DNA of 64,000 nucleotides from Flavobacterium antarcticum DSM 19726 (GTDB taxonomy: Bacteria > Bacteroidota > Bacteroidia > Flavobacteriales > Flavobacteriaceae): the NCBI RefSeq assembly GCF_000419685.1, contig NZ_ATTM01000007.1, positions 81,345 to 145,344 of the forward strand. The letters run 5' to 3'. The notes under the pieces were generated by a model. It saw nothing but the letters and a program-made list of their open reading frames with translations, was not told where the DNA came from and searched no databases. A program made the position numbers and the translations under genes. Numbering within the stretch: the stretch's first letter is position 1; every line of letters starts with the position of its first letter. This document shows positions 51,675 through 61,042 of this stretch, piece by piece.

Positions 51675-52787
51675 TCAAACCAAATCTGCTAATTCTTTTC
51701 CTACTAAACTACCAATGGCAATTCCCATTCCTCCCAATCGCACACCACAATAAATGTGATTGGACAATTGTTTTACAATTGGATTCTTGGTCTGCCCCAT
51801 TCCCATTATTCCGCTCCAGCGGTGTTCAATTTCAAATTTGTGGTTTGGCAAAATTACTTCTTTTAACAATCGCTCCAACTCGTTTTGAATTAAATTTGTA
51901 TTTCCAAAATCAGTTGTAGTTTCCCCTTTGAAATCCAAGTTTCGGCCTCCGCCAAATAAAATACGGTTATCAATATTTCTGAAATAATAATACCCTTTAT
52001 CTAAATGAAAGGTTCCTTTTATTTTCAAATCAGAAATTGGTTTCGTAATTAAAACTTGAGCTCTCGCAGGTTGAACGTCTTCTATAAAAAGTGTTTTTGA
52101 AAATCCATTTGTAGCAAAAAGCAGTTTTTTCGTTGAAAATGAAAAATCTGCTAAATTTACTTTTACATCCAAATCATTCTCTTGATAATCCGTTACCGAT
52201 TGATTATTTAAAATTAATATTCCTTCTGAATAGGCAATTTTTAATAACTGCTGCATCATTTTTCCCGTATCAATTTGCGCTTCAAACGGATTAAAAATAA
52301 TTCGTTGATGAATCTTTTGAAAACCAAAAACATCTTTTTGCATTTTGAAAACTGGACTCTTAAACAATGGAAAAAGCAACTCATTGACGAAATCTAATTG
52401 CTCTAAACATTCATCAAACGTTTCCTTATCATTTTCTGTGAAAAGTTCGTAACCGCCATTTTGCTGGAAATCCATTGCTTCGTCGCCAATTCGGTTCCGC
52501 AACAATTGTAGACCTTCCCAACGTTTTGCAATCAATTTATAAACTTCGTCGGGAGCTTGTATTTTCAAATCGTCTACAATTTCTGACAAACTACCAAAAC
52601 AAGCGAATCCGGCATTTTTAGTACTTGCTCCTTCGGGCAAACTTCCTATCTCAATGATCAGAATTTTACTTTCGGGAAAACGTGCTCGTAAATTTAGGGC
52701 GGCATGCAAGCCTACAATTCCACTTCCTACGATGGTAAAATCGACGTTTTGAAACCAACTTTTATATTCCCAATAGCTTAAATGCAT
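51675..52787 (-). CDS. FAD-dependent oxidoreductase (DAO family)
   Basis: 370-residue flavoprotein of the glycine/D-amino-acid oxidase family. The FAD-binding loop FTIVGSGIVGLHAALNLR is at about 15-32. The conserved EGASTKNAGFACFG is at about 52-65. A C-terminal substrate/FAD part has WSGIMGMGQTKNPIVKQLSNHIYCGVRLGGMGIAIGSLVGKELA. Oxidises a primary or secondary amine; the substrate is not readable. No signal peptide, so cytoplasmic. Confidence 0.88.
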   Translation of the reverse strand: MHLSYWEYKSWFQNVDFTIVGSGIVGLHAALNLRARFPESKILIIEIGSLPEGASTKNAGFACFGSLSEIVDDLKIQAPDEVYKLIAKRWEGLQLLRNRIGDEAMDFQQNGGYELFTENDKETFDECLEQLDFVNELLFPLFKSPVFKMQKDVFGFQKIHQRIIFNPFEAQIDTGKMMQQLLKIAYSEGILILNNQSVTDYQENDLDVKVNLADFSFSTKKLLFATNGFSKTLFIEDVQPARAQVLITKPISDLKIKGTFHLDKGYYYFRNIDNRILFGGGRNLDFKGETTTDFGNTNLIQNELERLLKEVILPNHKFEIEHRWSGIMGMGQTKNPIVKQLSNHIYCGVRLGGMGIAIGSLVGKELADLV

Positions 52788-52903
52788 TTGTGTTTTTATT
52801 TTGAATTAAAAGTAATCATTTTGAATCAGAATAATTTTATGTCTTTCGATTTTGATGAATAGCTTCTTGATTTATTGCCAAATTTTCTACGTGAGGAAGG
52901 TTT

Positions 52904-53018
52904 TTGCGTGAGGGATTGAGCAATTGTCTGAGCTCTTTATGGTCTCGTTTTTTGGGACGAGACCATAAAAGCGAGTGCGAAAGCCCGACCCTGATTTTTC
53001 ATCAGGGTCACGCCCAAA
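52904..53018. ncRNA. Structured intergenic element with closing stem and three inner hairpins
   Basis: In the 383-bp gap before the S9 peptidase. Closing stem GCGTGA (52906-52911)/TCACGC (53008-53013). Inside are a small stem GAGC/GCTC (52918/52932), a 10-bp hairpin ATGGTCTCGT/ACGAGACCAT (52939-52948/52957-52966) and a 9-bp hairpin GACCCTGAT-TTTTC-ATCAGGGTC (52987-53009). The closing stem shares two bases with the last hairpin, so not all form at once. The hairpin also occurs at 12.28 kb, suggesting a dispersed element. RNA function is not shown. Confidence 0.4.
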
Positions 53019-53170
53019 TTAAAATTTATGGAAAGTTGAAAGTTATAATTTCGCGTTAAACTTATACAATTTCAAGTAAACTACATCTGGTGACAAGACA
53101 AATTTGCAATATTATTAGTATTTTTGGGATTGCTAAAAATGTTCAAGAAATTGAACGCAACACACGTATT

Positions 53171-55072
53171 ATGTATAAAAAAATCGTTCCATTATTAGTT
53201 TTAATGATGAGTTTAAATGCTTTTTCGCAACAAGTCATGACGCCCGAATTGCTTTTTAAATTAGGCCGCGTTTCTGCTTTGGGAATTACTAAAGACCAGA
53301 AAAGCATTATTTATAAAGTTACCCAAGTTTCAGTTGACGACAATAAATCGAGCAGTAAAGTTTATTTAATGCCTGTAGATGGTGGTAATGCAACTGAAAT
53401 TACGGACTATTCAACTCTATTGAGCGATAAAAATAGTTCTAAAGACGGAAAGCTATTGTACAGCGAAGAAGTAAAAATTGCCAAAGTTTTAGGGAAAGAT
53501 TTTTATCCAGAATTAGAAAAATCGGATGTTCAAATTTACGATGGTTTGGATTACAGACATTGGGACACTTGGAACGAAGGCAAACACAACCACGTTTTTT
53601 ATAAAGAAAATGCTGCTGCAAAAGAAGGAATTGACATTATGGGAACGGAGCCGTTTGATAGTCCACAAAAACCTTTTGGTGGTGATGAAGATTACATTTG
53701 GTCGCCTGATGGAAGTAAAATCATTTACGTTTCTAAGAAAAAAGTGGGAACTGAATATGCTATTTCTACCAATACGGATTTGTACGAATATGATTTAGCT
53801 ACGAAAAAAACTGCAAATTTAACTCCTGAAAATTTAGGCTACGATACCGCTCCACAATTTTCGCCAAACGGAGAGTTGACTTGGTTGCAAATGAAACGCG
53901 ACGGTTATGAAGCCGATAAAAATGACATTGTTGTTTCTTTTAAAGGAATAAAAATGAACTTGACTGCGAATTGGGACGGAACAGTGGATAGTTTTTCCTG
54001 GAGTGCTGATGGAAAAAAAGTATATTTTTTAGCGCCTGTGGATGGAACAAAACAATTGTTTGAAGTAAATTTTCCGGGGATGACACGAATTGCGGTCCGA
54101 GTTGAGCAAATTACGAAAGGTGATTGGGACGTGAATCAATTGGTTGGAATTGTAAATAATGCAGCAATTGTTGCAAGAACGGACATGAATCACGCTTCTG
54201 AGCTTTTTTCGTACGATTTGAAGAAAAAGTCGTGGAAACAATTGACTAAAGTAAACGATGCAGCTTATGCTTCTATTTCTTTAAGCAAAACTGAACGACG
54301 CTATGTAACAACTACCGATGGTAAAAAAATGTTGGTTTGGGTAATTTTACCTCCAAATTTTGATGCTACTAAAAAATACCCAACGTTATTATATTGTCAA
54401 GGTGGACCACAATCTGCGTTGTCTCAATTTTATTCGTTCCGATGGAATTTCCAAGTAATGGCGGCTCAAGGTTATATTATTGTGGCACCAAACAGACGCG
54501 GAATGCCAGGTCACGGTGTCGAATGGAACGAGGCAATCAGTAAAGATTGGGGTGGTCAAGTGATGGACGATTATTTAAGTGCCATTGACGATGTTGCTAA
54601 AGAAAAATATGTAGATAAAGATCGTTTGGGTGCTGTTGGCGCGAGTTATGGTGGTTATTCTGTATTCTATTTAGCGGGAAATCATAACAATCGTTTCAAA
54701 ACTTTTATCGCTCACGACGGCGTTTTCAATACGCAAAGTATGTTTGGAACTACCGAAGAAGTATTCTTTAACCGCTGGGATTTTGGTGGCGCTTATTGGG
54801 AAAAAGATAATAAAATTGCTCAAAAAGCATTCAACGAATTCAACCCTATTAATTACGTGGATAAATGGAATACACCGATCTTAATCATTCAAGGTGGAAA
54901 AGATTTCCGTGTGCCAATTGGTCAAAGTTTAGAAGCTTTTCAAGCAGCTCAACTTCGTGGAATTAAAAGTAAATTAATTTACTTTCCAGAAGAAAATCAT
55001 TGGGTTTTGAAACCACAAAACGCGATTGTTTGGCAAAGAGAATTTTTTAAATGGTTGAAAGAAACGTTATAG
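53171..55072 (+). CDS. S9 family dipeptidyl-peptidase-type serine peptidase
   Basis: 633 residues from ATG 53171 (MYKKIVPLLVLMMSLNAFSQ, a Sec signal). An in-frame ACATCTGG-region start at 53090 would put 27 residues before the signal and is rejected. The N-terminal beta-propeller (about 30-370) is followed by an alpha/beta-hydrolase domain with Ser in GAVGASYGGYSVFY, Asp in GGKDFRVPIGQ and His in EENHW. This is a periplasmic exopeptidase-like enzyme of the DPP-IV/acylaminoacyl-peptidase group. Confidence 0.93.
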   Translation: MYKKIVPLLVLMMSLNAFSQQVMTPELLFKLGRVSALGITKDQKSIIYKVTQVSVDDNKSSSKVYLMPVDGGNATEITDYSTLLSDKNSSKDGKLLYSEEVKIAKVLGKDFYPELEKSDVQIYDGLDYRHWDTWNEGKHNHVFYKENAAAKEGIDIMGTEPFDSPQKPFGGDEDYIWSPDGSKIIYVSKKKVGTEYAISTNTDLYEYDLATKKTANLTPENLGYDTAPQFSPNGELTWLQMKRDGYEADKNDIVVSFKGIKMNLTANWDGTVDSFSWSADGKKVYFLAPVDGTKQLFEVNFPGMTRIAVRVEQITKGDWDVNQLVGIVNNAAIVARTDMNHASELFSYDLKKKSWKQLTKVNDAAYASISLSKTERRYVTTTDGKKMLVWVILPPNFDATKKYPTLLYCQGGPQSALSQFYSFRWNFQVMAAQGYIIVAPNRRGMPGHGVEWNEAISKDWGGQVMDDYLSAIDDVAKEKYVDKDRLGAVGASYGGYSVFYLAGNHNNRFKTFIAHDGVFNTQSMFGTTEEVFFNRWDFGGAYWEKDNKIAQKAFNEFNPINYVDKWNTPILIIQGGKDFRVPIGQSLEAFQAAQLRGIKSKLIYFPEENHWVLKPQNAIVWQREFFKWLKETL

Positions 55073-55326
55073 AGGAAGTTTAAAAGGTTAGGCGGTTAAA
55101 AGTTTAAAAGTTCAGAGCTAAAACGTAATTAAACAGCAATCTTGTAAGAATATTTTACAAGTTCAAAGAGAAATAAAATTTGAAAACAGTTCACATATTT
55201 CCATTTCCGAAACAACAGATGACAATGTTACATCAGATAAGAAAAGTGCAGATAATAAGATGCTGTAATTCTAAATAATGAATAGAATTTGGCGGAAGCC
55301 TTAAAAAATTTAAAAAATAAAATACT

Positions 55327-56523
55327 ATGTATACATTTTCAATTCGTCCGTATGTTTTAGCAGCGACTTTGTTTGCCGGAACCATTAGCGGATTTGCACA
55401 AGATAATTTAGTAAACGCTTTAAAAGTAAACGCTAGCGACAACAGTAAAGCGTCTTTTCAGTTTACAGAAGTGATCAACCTTCAAAATACTTCGGTTAAA
55501 AATCAAGGTTCATCAGGAACGTGTTGGAGTTATTCAGCAAATTCCTTTTTAGAATCAGAAATGGCTCGAATGGGAAAACAACCTGTTGAGATTTCGCAGA
55601 TATTTTCAGCAAGAAATACGTACATCGAAAAAGGAAAAATGTATGTGAGAATGCATGGTGCTGTCACGTTAGGCGATGGTGGCGGATTGTACGACGTGAT
55701 TAATATGTACAAAAAATACGGTGCGGTTCCACAATCGGTTTATACGGGATTGAATTATGGAACTCAAAAAAATAAATTTGCTGAAATGGGTCAGATTACC
55801 GAAAGCATTTTGCAAGCGGTAGTAAAAAATCCAAATGGTGAATTGACGCCAAATTGGGAAACCGCTTATGCCGCAGTGATTGATTCTTATTTAGGTCAAG
55901 TACCCGAATCATTTGATTATAACGGAAAAAAGTATACGCCACAAACTTTTGCAAAAGAAGTAATCGGAATTAATGCCGACGATTATATTCAGATTTCTTC
56001 ATTTGACACGACTCCGTTTTATACAAGAGGAACGCTTTTAGTTCCGGATAACTGGTCGTTTGAGCAGGTTTATAATGTAAAGGCAAACGATTTGACTTCA
56101 ATTGTGGACAATGCTTTGAAAAAAGGATATACGGTAGCTTGGGCTGGTGATGTGAGTGAAAAAACATTCAGTTGGAAAAATGGGGTAGCGTTTGTAAGCG
56201 ATAAAAAGTTTGACGACATGACGGCTGACGAAAAAGCAGCTATTTTCAACGGACCAAAAAAAGAACCAGTTACAACCGATGAAATCCGTCAGAAAGCATT
56301 TGACAATTATACGACAACAGACGACCACGGAATGCACATTGTAGGACTTGCGAAAGACCAAAATGGAAAAGAGTATTATATTGTGAAAAATTCTTGGGGA
56401 GTAACGAATGATTACAAAGGATATTTGTTCATGACGAAAGAATACATCAAACTAAAATCAACGGCGATTATGGTTCATAAAGCTGCGGTTCCTAGTGAAC
56501 TTGCTAAAAAAATGAGCATTTAA
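55327..56523 (+). CDS. Exported C1B cysteine peptidase (bleomycin-hydrolase/PepC-like)
   Basis: 398 residues. Signal peptide of about 24 residues (ending SGFAQ). Papain-fold active site: Gln-Cys in NQGSSGTCWSYSANSFLESE, His in DDHGMHIVGLA, Asn in YYIVKNSWGVTNDYKGYLF. Bleomycin-hydrolase-type aminopeptidases are usually cytoplasmic, but the exported form is common in Bacteroidota and probably trims peptides in the periplasm or outside. Own terminator. Upstream 254 bp contain no gene. Confidence 0.93.
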   Translation: MYTFSIRPYVLAATLFAGTISGFAQDNLVNALKVNASDNSKASFQFTEVINLQNTSVKNQGSSGTCWSYSANSFLESEMARMGKQPVEISQIFSARNTYIEKGKMYVRMHGAVTLGDGGGLYDVINMYKKYGAVPQSVYTGLNYGTQKNKFAEMGQITESILQAVVKNPNGELTPNWETAYAAVIDSYLGQVPESFDYNGKKYTPQTFAKEVIGINADDYIQISSFDTTPFYTRGTLLVPDNWSFEQVYNVKANDLTSIVDNALKKGYTVAWAGDVSEKTFSWKNGVAFVSDKKFDDMTADEKAAIFNGPKKEPVTTDEIRQKAFDNYTTTDDHGMHIVGLAKDQNGKEYYIVKNSWGVTNDYKGYLFMTKEYIKLKSTAIMVHKAAVPSELAKKMSI

Positions 56524-56543
56524 TACTTCCGCTATTTATCACT

Positions 56544-56573
56544 AAATCCCGACCTAATCATCGGGATTTTTTT
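56544..56573 (+). terminator. Terminator of the C1B peptidase gene
   Basis: AAATCCCGA/TCGGGATTT stem with an 8-nt loop and a seven-T tail. Confidence 0.9.
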
Positions 56574-56633
56574 ATGAAGCGTTTTTAACAATATATACGT
56601 ACTTTACTTTTCAATACTTTTTATCTTTACGAA

Positions 56634-59057
56634 ATGGCCGATAAAAAAAGTTACATTCCTGTAAAAGTTCTCCTCAGTTATCTTGCACTAATTGCATTGG
56701 TAGTAACGGTTGGCTGGATTTTATACACGGAGAATATTGTGTTTTCAAAAACGGGTGCAAACATTTCAACGGAAAATGACAAGGTATTAAAAGTGAGTAA
56801 TTTGCTTTCAAATATTTACAAAAACGAAGGTTATGCCCGAATGACTTTACAATCGAATGACGAACTAGATTTAAGCAATTATACATTTCACACGGATTCT
56901 CTAAAATCTGAAATTGATGCTTTTAAAATGTACATTCAGAATCCAAAACAAATCACCTTACTGGACACGGTGAAATTACTTTTGAATAAAAAAGTCACCA
57001 CGATAAAGGACTTAAAAAAAGTCAAAGAACAGGCTAATAATGAGGCGTCTGTTCAAAAAGCAATTGACAAAATCACACAAATGGAAGGTTCGCTGCGAAA
57101 ACTCCGCCTGAATGATTTGGTTAAAAACCCCAATAATTTAGAAGAATACCAGCGAAGTGTTTTGCAAAAAATGGTGACGGTTCTAAATCAAAATATTCCA
57201 AATGACAGCACCAACACGCTTTCGCAAAAATCCCTTGATTCGATGTTGGTTGTTTCAAAAACAGCACTAAGCGACGTGGTTCGCACCAACGCCATTAAGA
57301 ATAAATCACTTGAAATTCAAGAGCAAAAATTGCAGCAAAATGAAGTTTCTATTTCGGAACAACTCCGGAAAATATTGAATATTATTGAGCGAGAAATCAT
57401 TCAAAGTACTACTGAAACGAATATTAAAAAGGAAGTCTCCTTACAAAAAACCAATAAAATAGTAACTTACGCCGCGATTGTAGGTTTTATTTTGACTGTC
57501 TTCTTCTCTGTATTGATCTTGAATGATTTCTCTAAAACCCAGTCGTATAAAAAGCAGTTAGAAGCGGCCAATCTAAAAGCACAAAAATTGCTGAAAGACC
57601 GTGAACAACTTATTTCAACGGTAAGTCACGATTTAAAAACGCCTTTAAGTACAATTGTTGGCTATTCTGAACTTTTAGGAAATTCTGAATTGACGGCAAA
57701 ACAAAAACATTACAATAAAAACATCAAAGGTTCTTCAGAATACATTTCGAAATTAGTACAGGATTTGCTTGACTTCACGAAGATTGAAGCTGGGAAAATT
57801 GTAGTTGAAAACATCCCTTTTTCATTGCAAAACAGTATTGAAGAAGTGGCAAAAAGCATTCAAGCAGTTTATGTTCAAAAAGACATTTCACTGCAATTAG
57901 AAATTGAAACTGCATTGCAGAAAAACATTGTCACCGACCCTTTTCGTCTGCGTCAAATATTGAGTAATTTGATTGGAAACGCTTATAAATTTACTGAAAA
58001 AGGTACAATTACAGTTGAAGCAAAAATTGTTGAAAATCATATTTTAATTCATGTTTCCGACACGGGAATAGGAATCAAAGAAAGTAGCCAGGATTTGGTT
58101 TTTGAAGAATTTACGCAGGCAAATGATGGAATTGAAAAAGTGTTTGGCGGAACAGGATTAGGTCTGACAATTGCTAAAAAAATGGCAGAAGCCTTGAACG
58201 GAACTATTTCACTGAAAAGCAGTTATGGTCGTGGAAGTACGTTTACGATTCAGCTTACGTTAATTTGGGGCGCTTCCGAATTTGAATCCGAATTAAATAT
58301 GAAATCGACTCCTTCCAATCAAACGTATCAAATAATTATTATTGACGACGATCCGAATTTATTAGCCCTGACAACAGAAGTGCTGAAGCAGAAAAATCAT
58401 ATTATTTATCCTTTCAATTCAGCAATTGATGCTTTAAAAGCAATTCCTACCCTTGATTTTGATTGCGTAATTACGGATATTCAAATGCCTGTTTTGGATG
58501 GATTTGGTTTTATAGAAGAACTTCAAAAAATGGAAGGTTTTAAGCAGCAACCCATTTTAGCAGTAACTGGTCGAGCTGATTTAGATTTAGAAATTTATGA
58601 AAAAGCAGGATTTTCATCTGTAGTCCAAAAACCATATTCGCCGATAAAATTGTTAGAACAGTTGAATCAATTATTTGTCAAAAATAGTGAGAACACGTTT
58701 AGTTATAGTGAAAATAATCCTTCTCAAAACGCATATTCATTGGTAAAATTAAAAGCTTTTTTGCCGGACGATGCGTTAGCAGTACAAGAGATTCTGAATT
58801 CATTTGTAAAAAATACGCACGAAAGTTTACTCGTATTGCGTCAAGGCATCAATGAGAAAAATTTAGAAGGCATTAAGGAAATTTCGCACCGCATGTATCC
58901 CATGTTTCAGCAACTAGAGGCGACCGAAATTGCTGCTTTGTTGCATAAATTGAGTAATGAAATACTAGCATTAGATGAAATTGAAACGATTAACGCAAAG
59001 TTGAACCAAAAAATAAATGCTCTTTTTGAGTTATTCAAAAAAGATTCAATACTCTAA
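56634..59057 (+). CDS. Hybrid sensor histidine kinase (HisKA-HATPase-REC-Hpt)
   Basis: 807 residues. TM1 is at about 10-30, a helical periplasmic sensor at about 35-280 and TM2 at about 282-302. A coiled-coil leads to HisKA with His332 in LISTVSHDLKTPLS. The HATPase_c domain (about 435-545) has NLIGNAYKFTEKG, DTGIGIKESS and GGTGLGLTIAKK. The receiver domain (about 565-685) has Asp615 in CVITDIQMPVLDG, and the Hpt domain carries His752 in ISHRMYPMF. The relay can pass phosphate on to a partner; the convergent NtrC-type gene, overlapping by 12 bp, is the likely one. Confidence 0.95.
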   Translation: MADKKSYIPVKVLLSYLALIALVVTVGWILYTENIVFSKTGANISTENDKVLKVSNLLSNIYKNEGYARMTLQSNDELDLSNYTFHTDSLKSEIDAFKMYIQNPKQITLLDTVKLLLNKKVTTIKDLKKVKEQANNEASVQKAIDKITQMEGSLRKLRLNDLVKNPNNLEEYQRSVLQKMVTVLNQNIPNDSTNTLSQKSLDSMLVVSKTALSDVVRTNAIKNKSLEIQEQKLQQNEVSISEQLRKILNIIEREIIQSTTETNIKKEVSLQKTNKIVTYAAIVGFILTVFFSVLILNDFSKTQSYKKQLEAANLKAQKLLKDREQLISTVSHDLKTPLSTIVGYSELLGNSELTAKQKHYNKNIKGSSEYISKLVQDLLDFTKIEAGKIVVENIPFSLQNSIEEVAKSIQAVYVQKDISLQLEIETALQKNIVTDPFRLRQILSNLIGNAYKFTEKGTITVEAKIVENHILIHVSDTGIGIKESSQDLVFEEFTQANDGIEKVFGGTGLGLTIAKKMAEALNGTISLKSSYGRGSTFTIQLTLIWGASEFESELNMKSTPSNQTYQIIIIDDDPNLLALTTEVLKQKNHIIYPFNSAIDALKAIPTLDFDCVITDIQMPVLDGFGFIEELQKMEGFKQQPILAVTGRADLDLEIYEKAGFSSVVQKPYSPIKLLEQLNQLFVKNSENTFSYSENNPSQNAYSLVKLKAFLPDDALAVQEILNSFVKNTHESLLVLRQGINEKNLEGIKEISHRMYPMFQQLEATEIAALLHKLSNEILALDEIETINAKLNQKINALFELFKKDSIL

Positions 59058-60395
59058 ATTGTAAAGTTTAAGCTTGTTATACAATGTTTTTCTGTTGATT
59101 TTTAGCAATTTAGCCGCTTCTGACTTATTATTTTGTGTTTGTTCCAAAGCTTGAATAATAGCTTCTTTCTCATTTTGCGAAAGCGAAAAAACAACTTCGT
59201 CTTTTTCAGGATGTACCAAAAAAAGTTCTGAAGGCAAAACAGCTCGTTCAATAAAATCACCTGATGTCAATAATGTGGAACGCTTGACTATGTTTTGCAT
59301 TTCACGTAAATTTCCGGGCCAAGAATAATTTTGGAAAATTTGAATTACTTCGTCTGAAAAACCAATTACTTCGCGGTTTAATTGTTGATTGGCTTTCTCC
59401 AAAAAGAATTCGGCAAAAATCAACAAATCTCCTTTTCGTTCCTTTAAAGATGGTGAGGTAATTGAGAATTCGTTAATTCTATGGTATAAATCCTCCCTGA
59501 AATCGCCGTTTTTGACTGCTTCACGCAAATCTTCATTCGTCGCCGTAATAATCCTTATATCAACTGAAATTTCCTTGTTACTTCCAACGGGTTTAATTTT
59601 TCGTTCTTGAAGCGCTCTTAACAATTGCACTTGGTTTTCGTACGATAAATTTCCAATTTCATCTAGAAAAATAGTACCGCCATTTGCCGCTTCAAAATAA
59701 CCGACTTTATCATTTAAAGCTCCTGTAAACGAACCTTTGATATGTCCGAAAAATTCGCTTGCCGCCAAATCTTTAGGAATTGTTCCGCAATCTACAGCGA
59801 TAAACGGTTTTTTACTTCGCGTACTGTTTTTATGAATTTTTTGTGCAATCACTTCTTTTCCTGTGCCACTTTCACCAATAATTAAAACCGAAATATCCGT
59901 AGGACTAACTAATTTAATGTATTCTGCTAATTTTAAAGAAGCGGGTGAAATGCCTAAAACAAATTCGGAATTGGATTCTGCTGTAACTTTAGTCGTAATT
60001 TTAGCCTGCGTTTGTTTTGGTTCAGAAACAATTTCTGCATTTATCAAAGCATTTGCAACTACAATTAAAACCTCATCTGGATTAAACGGTTTTGAAATAT
60101 AATCGGCAGCGCCATTTTTAATTGCTTTTACAGCCGTGTTTATGTCGCTATAACCCGTCATTAACACTACAGGAGTTACAGGAATTTCTTTTGTGAATTC
60201 TGACAACAAAGTCATTCCATCGGAATCAGGCAGTCGTAAATCGGTTAGAATTAAATCAAATGTAGTATTCGCAATTTTACCTTTGGCTTCAGCCGCAGAA
60301 AATGCGGTAGAAACTTCATAGTTGTTTTTAGTCAAAAACTTTTCGACTAATTTACAGAACGCAACATCATCTTCAATTACTAAAATCTTGGGCAT
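59046..60395 (-). CDS. Sigma-54-dependent NtrC-type response regulator
   Basis: 449 residues. Receiver domain (about 1-120) with phosphoacceptor Asp in LILTDLRLPDSDG. AAA+ domain (about 145-375): Walker A GESGTGKE, the sigma-54 contact loop GSFTGA (usual GAFTGA with Ser), Walker B GGTIFLDEIG. C-terminal Fis-type helix-turn-helix (NKSEAAKLLKINRKTLYNKL). Activates RpoN promoters. Convergent with the hybrid kinase, sharing the last 12 bp. Confidence 0.96.
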   Translation of the reverse strand: MPKILVIEDDVAFCKLVEKFLTKNNYEVSTAFSAAEAKGKIANTTFDLILTDLRLPDSDGMTLLSEFTKEIPVTPVVLMTGYSDINTAVKAIKNGAADYISKPFNPDEVLIVVANALINAEIVSEPKQTQAKITTKVTAESNSEFVLGISPASLKLAEYIKLVSPTDISVLIIGESGTGKEVIAQKIHKNSTRSKKPFIAVDCGTIPKDLAASEFFGHIKGSFTGALNDKVGYFEAANGGTIFLDEIGNLSYENQVQLLRALQERKIKPVGSNKEISVDIRIITATNEDLREAVKNGDFREDLYHRINEFSITSPSLKERKGDLLIFAEFFLEKANQQLNREVIGFSDEVIQIFQNYSWPGNLREMQNIVKRSTLLTSGDFIERAVLPSELFLVHPEKDEVVFSLSQNEKEAIIQALEQTQNNKSEAAKLLKINRKTLYNKLKLYNLEY

Positions 60396-60460
60396 GGCTA
60401 AAATCTTTCGTGCTAATATAAAGTTTAAAAAAAATGAATCGTCTTAAAAATATGCAAAAA

Positions 60461-60488
60461 AAAGAGGTTTGAACGAACAAACCTCTTT
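60461..60488 (-). terminator. Terminator between the PepSY-like and NtrC-type genes
   Basis: AAAGAGGTTTG/CAAACCTCTTT, an 11-bp stem with a 6-nt loop. The A-run on the left gives the T-tract on the minus strand. Confidence 0.88.
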
Positions 60489-60519
60489 CTAACAAAAACA
60501 AAATATAAGTTACCCTAAC

Positions 60520-60813
60520 TTATTTCTTAATCCAGTTGCCATCAGCATCTGCAAAAACAGCCGCTTTCTGGTCTCCCACTGAAATTTCTATTTTATATTC
60601 TTTCTTTTCGTTCACATACGCTTTTTCAATTGTTGCGTCTGGATACGATGTTTTTAGTGCGGTTTGTACAGCTTCTGGAAGTTGGTCCGCTGTAATTTCG
60701 GTATATTCTTCTTGAACGATTTTAACTGTTTCAAAATTTATTGGAGGTGCTGTGTTCGCGAATGAAGTTAAACTTCCCAATACGATTGCTGCTGATAGAA
60801 TTAATTTTTTCAT
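60520..60813 (-). CDS. Secreted PepSY-like protein
   Basis: 97 residues. Signal peptide of about 19 residues (ending TSFANT). The mature domain (LPEAVQTALKTSYPDATIEKAYVNEKKEYKIEISVGDQKAAVFADADGNWIKK) has the PepSY-like/BLIP-type pattern of a helix and a four-strand sheet. Such proteins may bind or inhibit peptidases; no target evident. Own terminator; it follows a gap of 229 bp from the fatty-acid operon. Confidence 0.82.
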   Translation of the reverse strand: MKKLILSAAIVLGSLTSFANTAPPINFETVKIVQEEYTEITADQLPEAVQTALKTSYPDATIEKAYVNEKKEYKIEISVGDQKAAVFADADGNWIKK

Positions 60814-60992
60814 GATTCGGTAATTTTAATTAGTAATAGATTACCAACACATAAGAAATTACCGTACCAACAAATAATATTGAGTTAACTTATTGGAATA
60901 CATGTTTTTACCTGTTGAACAAAAAATTACAACTGTGTATCCAATGTTGCATCACCTCAAAAATTGTATAATTAGTACACAGGCTTAAACAA

Positions 60993-61026
60993 AAAAAATG
61001 CCTTACACGACTGCAAGGCATTTTTT
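60993..61026 (-). terminator. Terminator of the fabH-accB-accC operon
   Basis: AAAAAATGCCTT/AAGGCATTTTTT, a perfect 12-bp stem with a 10-nt loop, 16 bp past the accC stop codon on the minus strand. Confidence 0.92.
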
Positions 61027-61042
61027 ATAAATAAGTATATAA

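Noticed and set aside
53090..53170. Upstream start for the S9 peptidase
   Set aside because: It would place 27 residues in front of a clear Sec signal that begins at the ATG at 53171.
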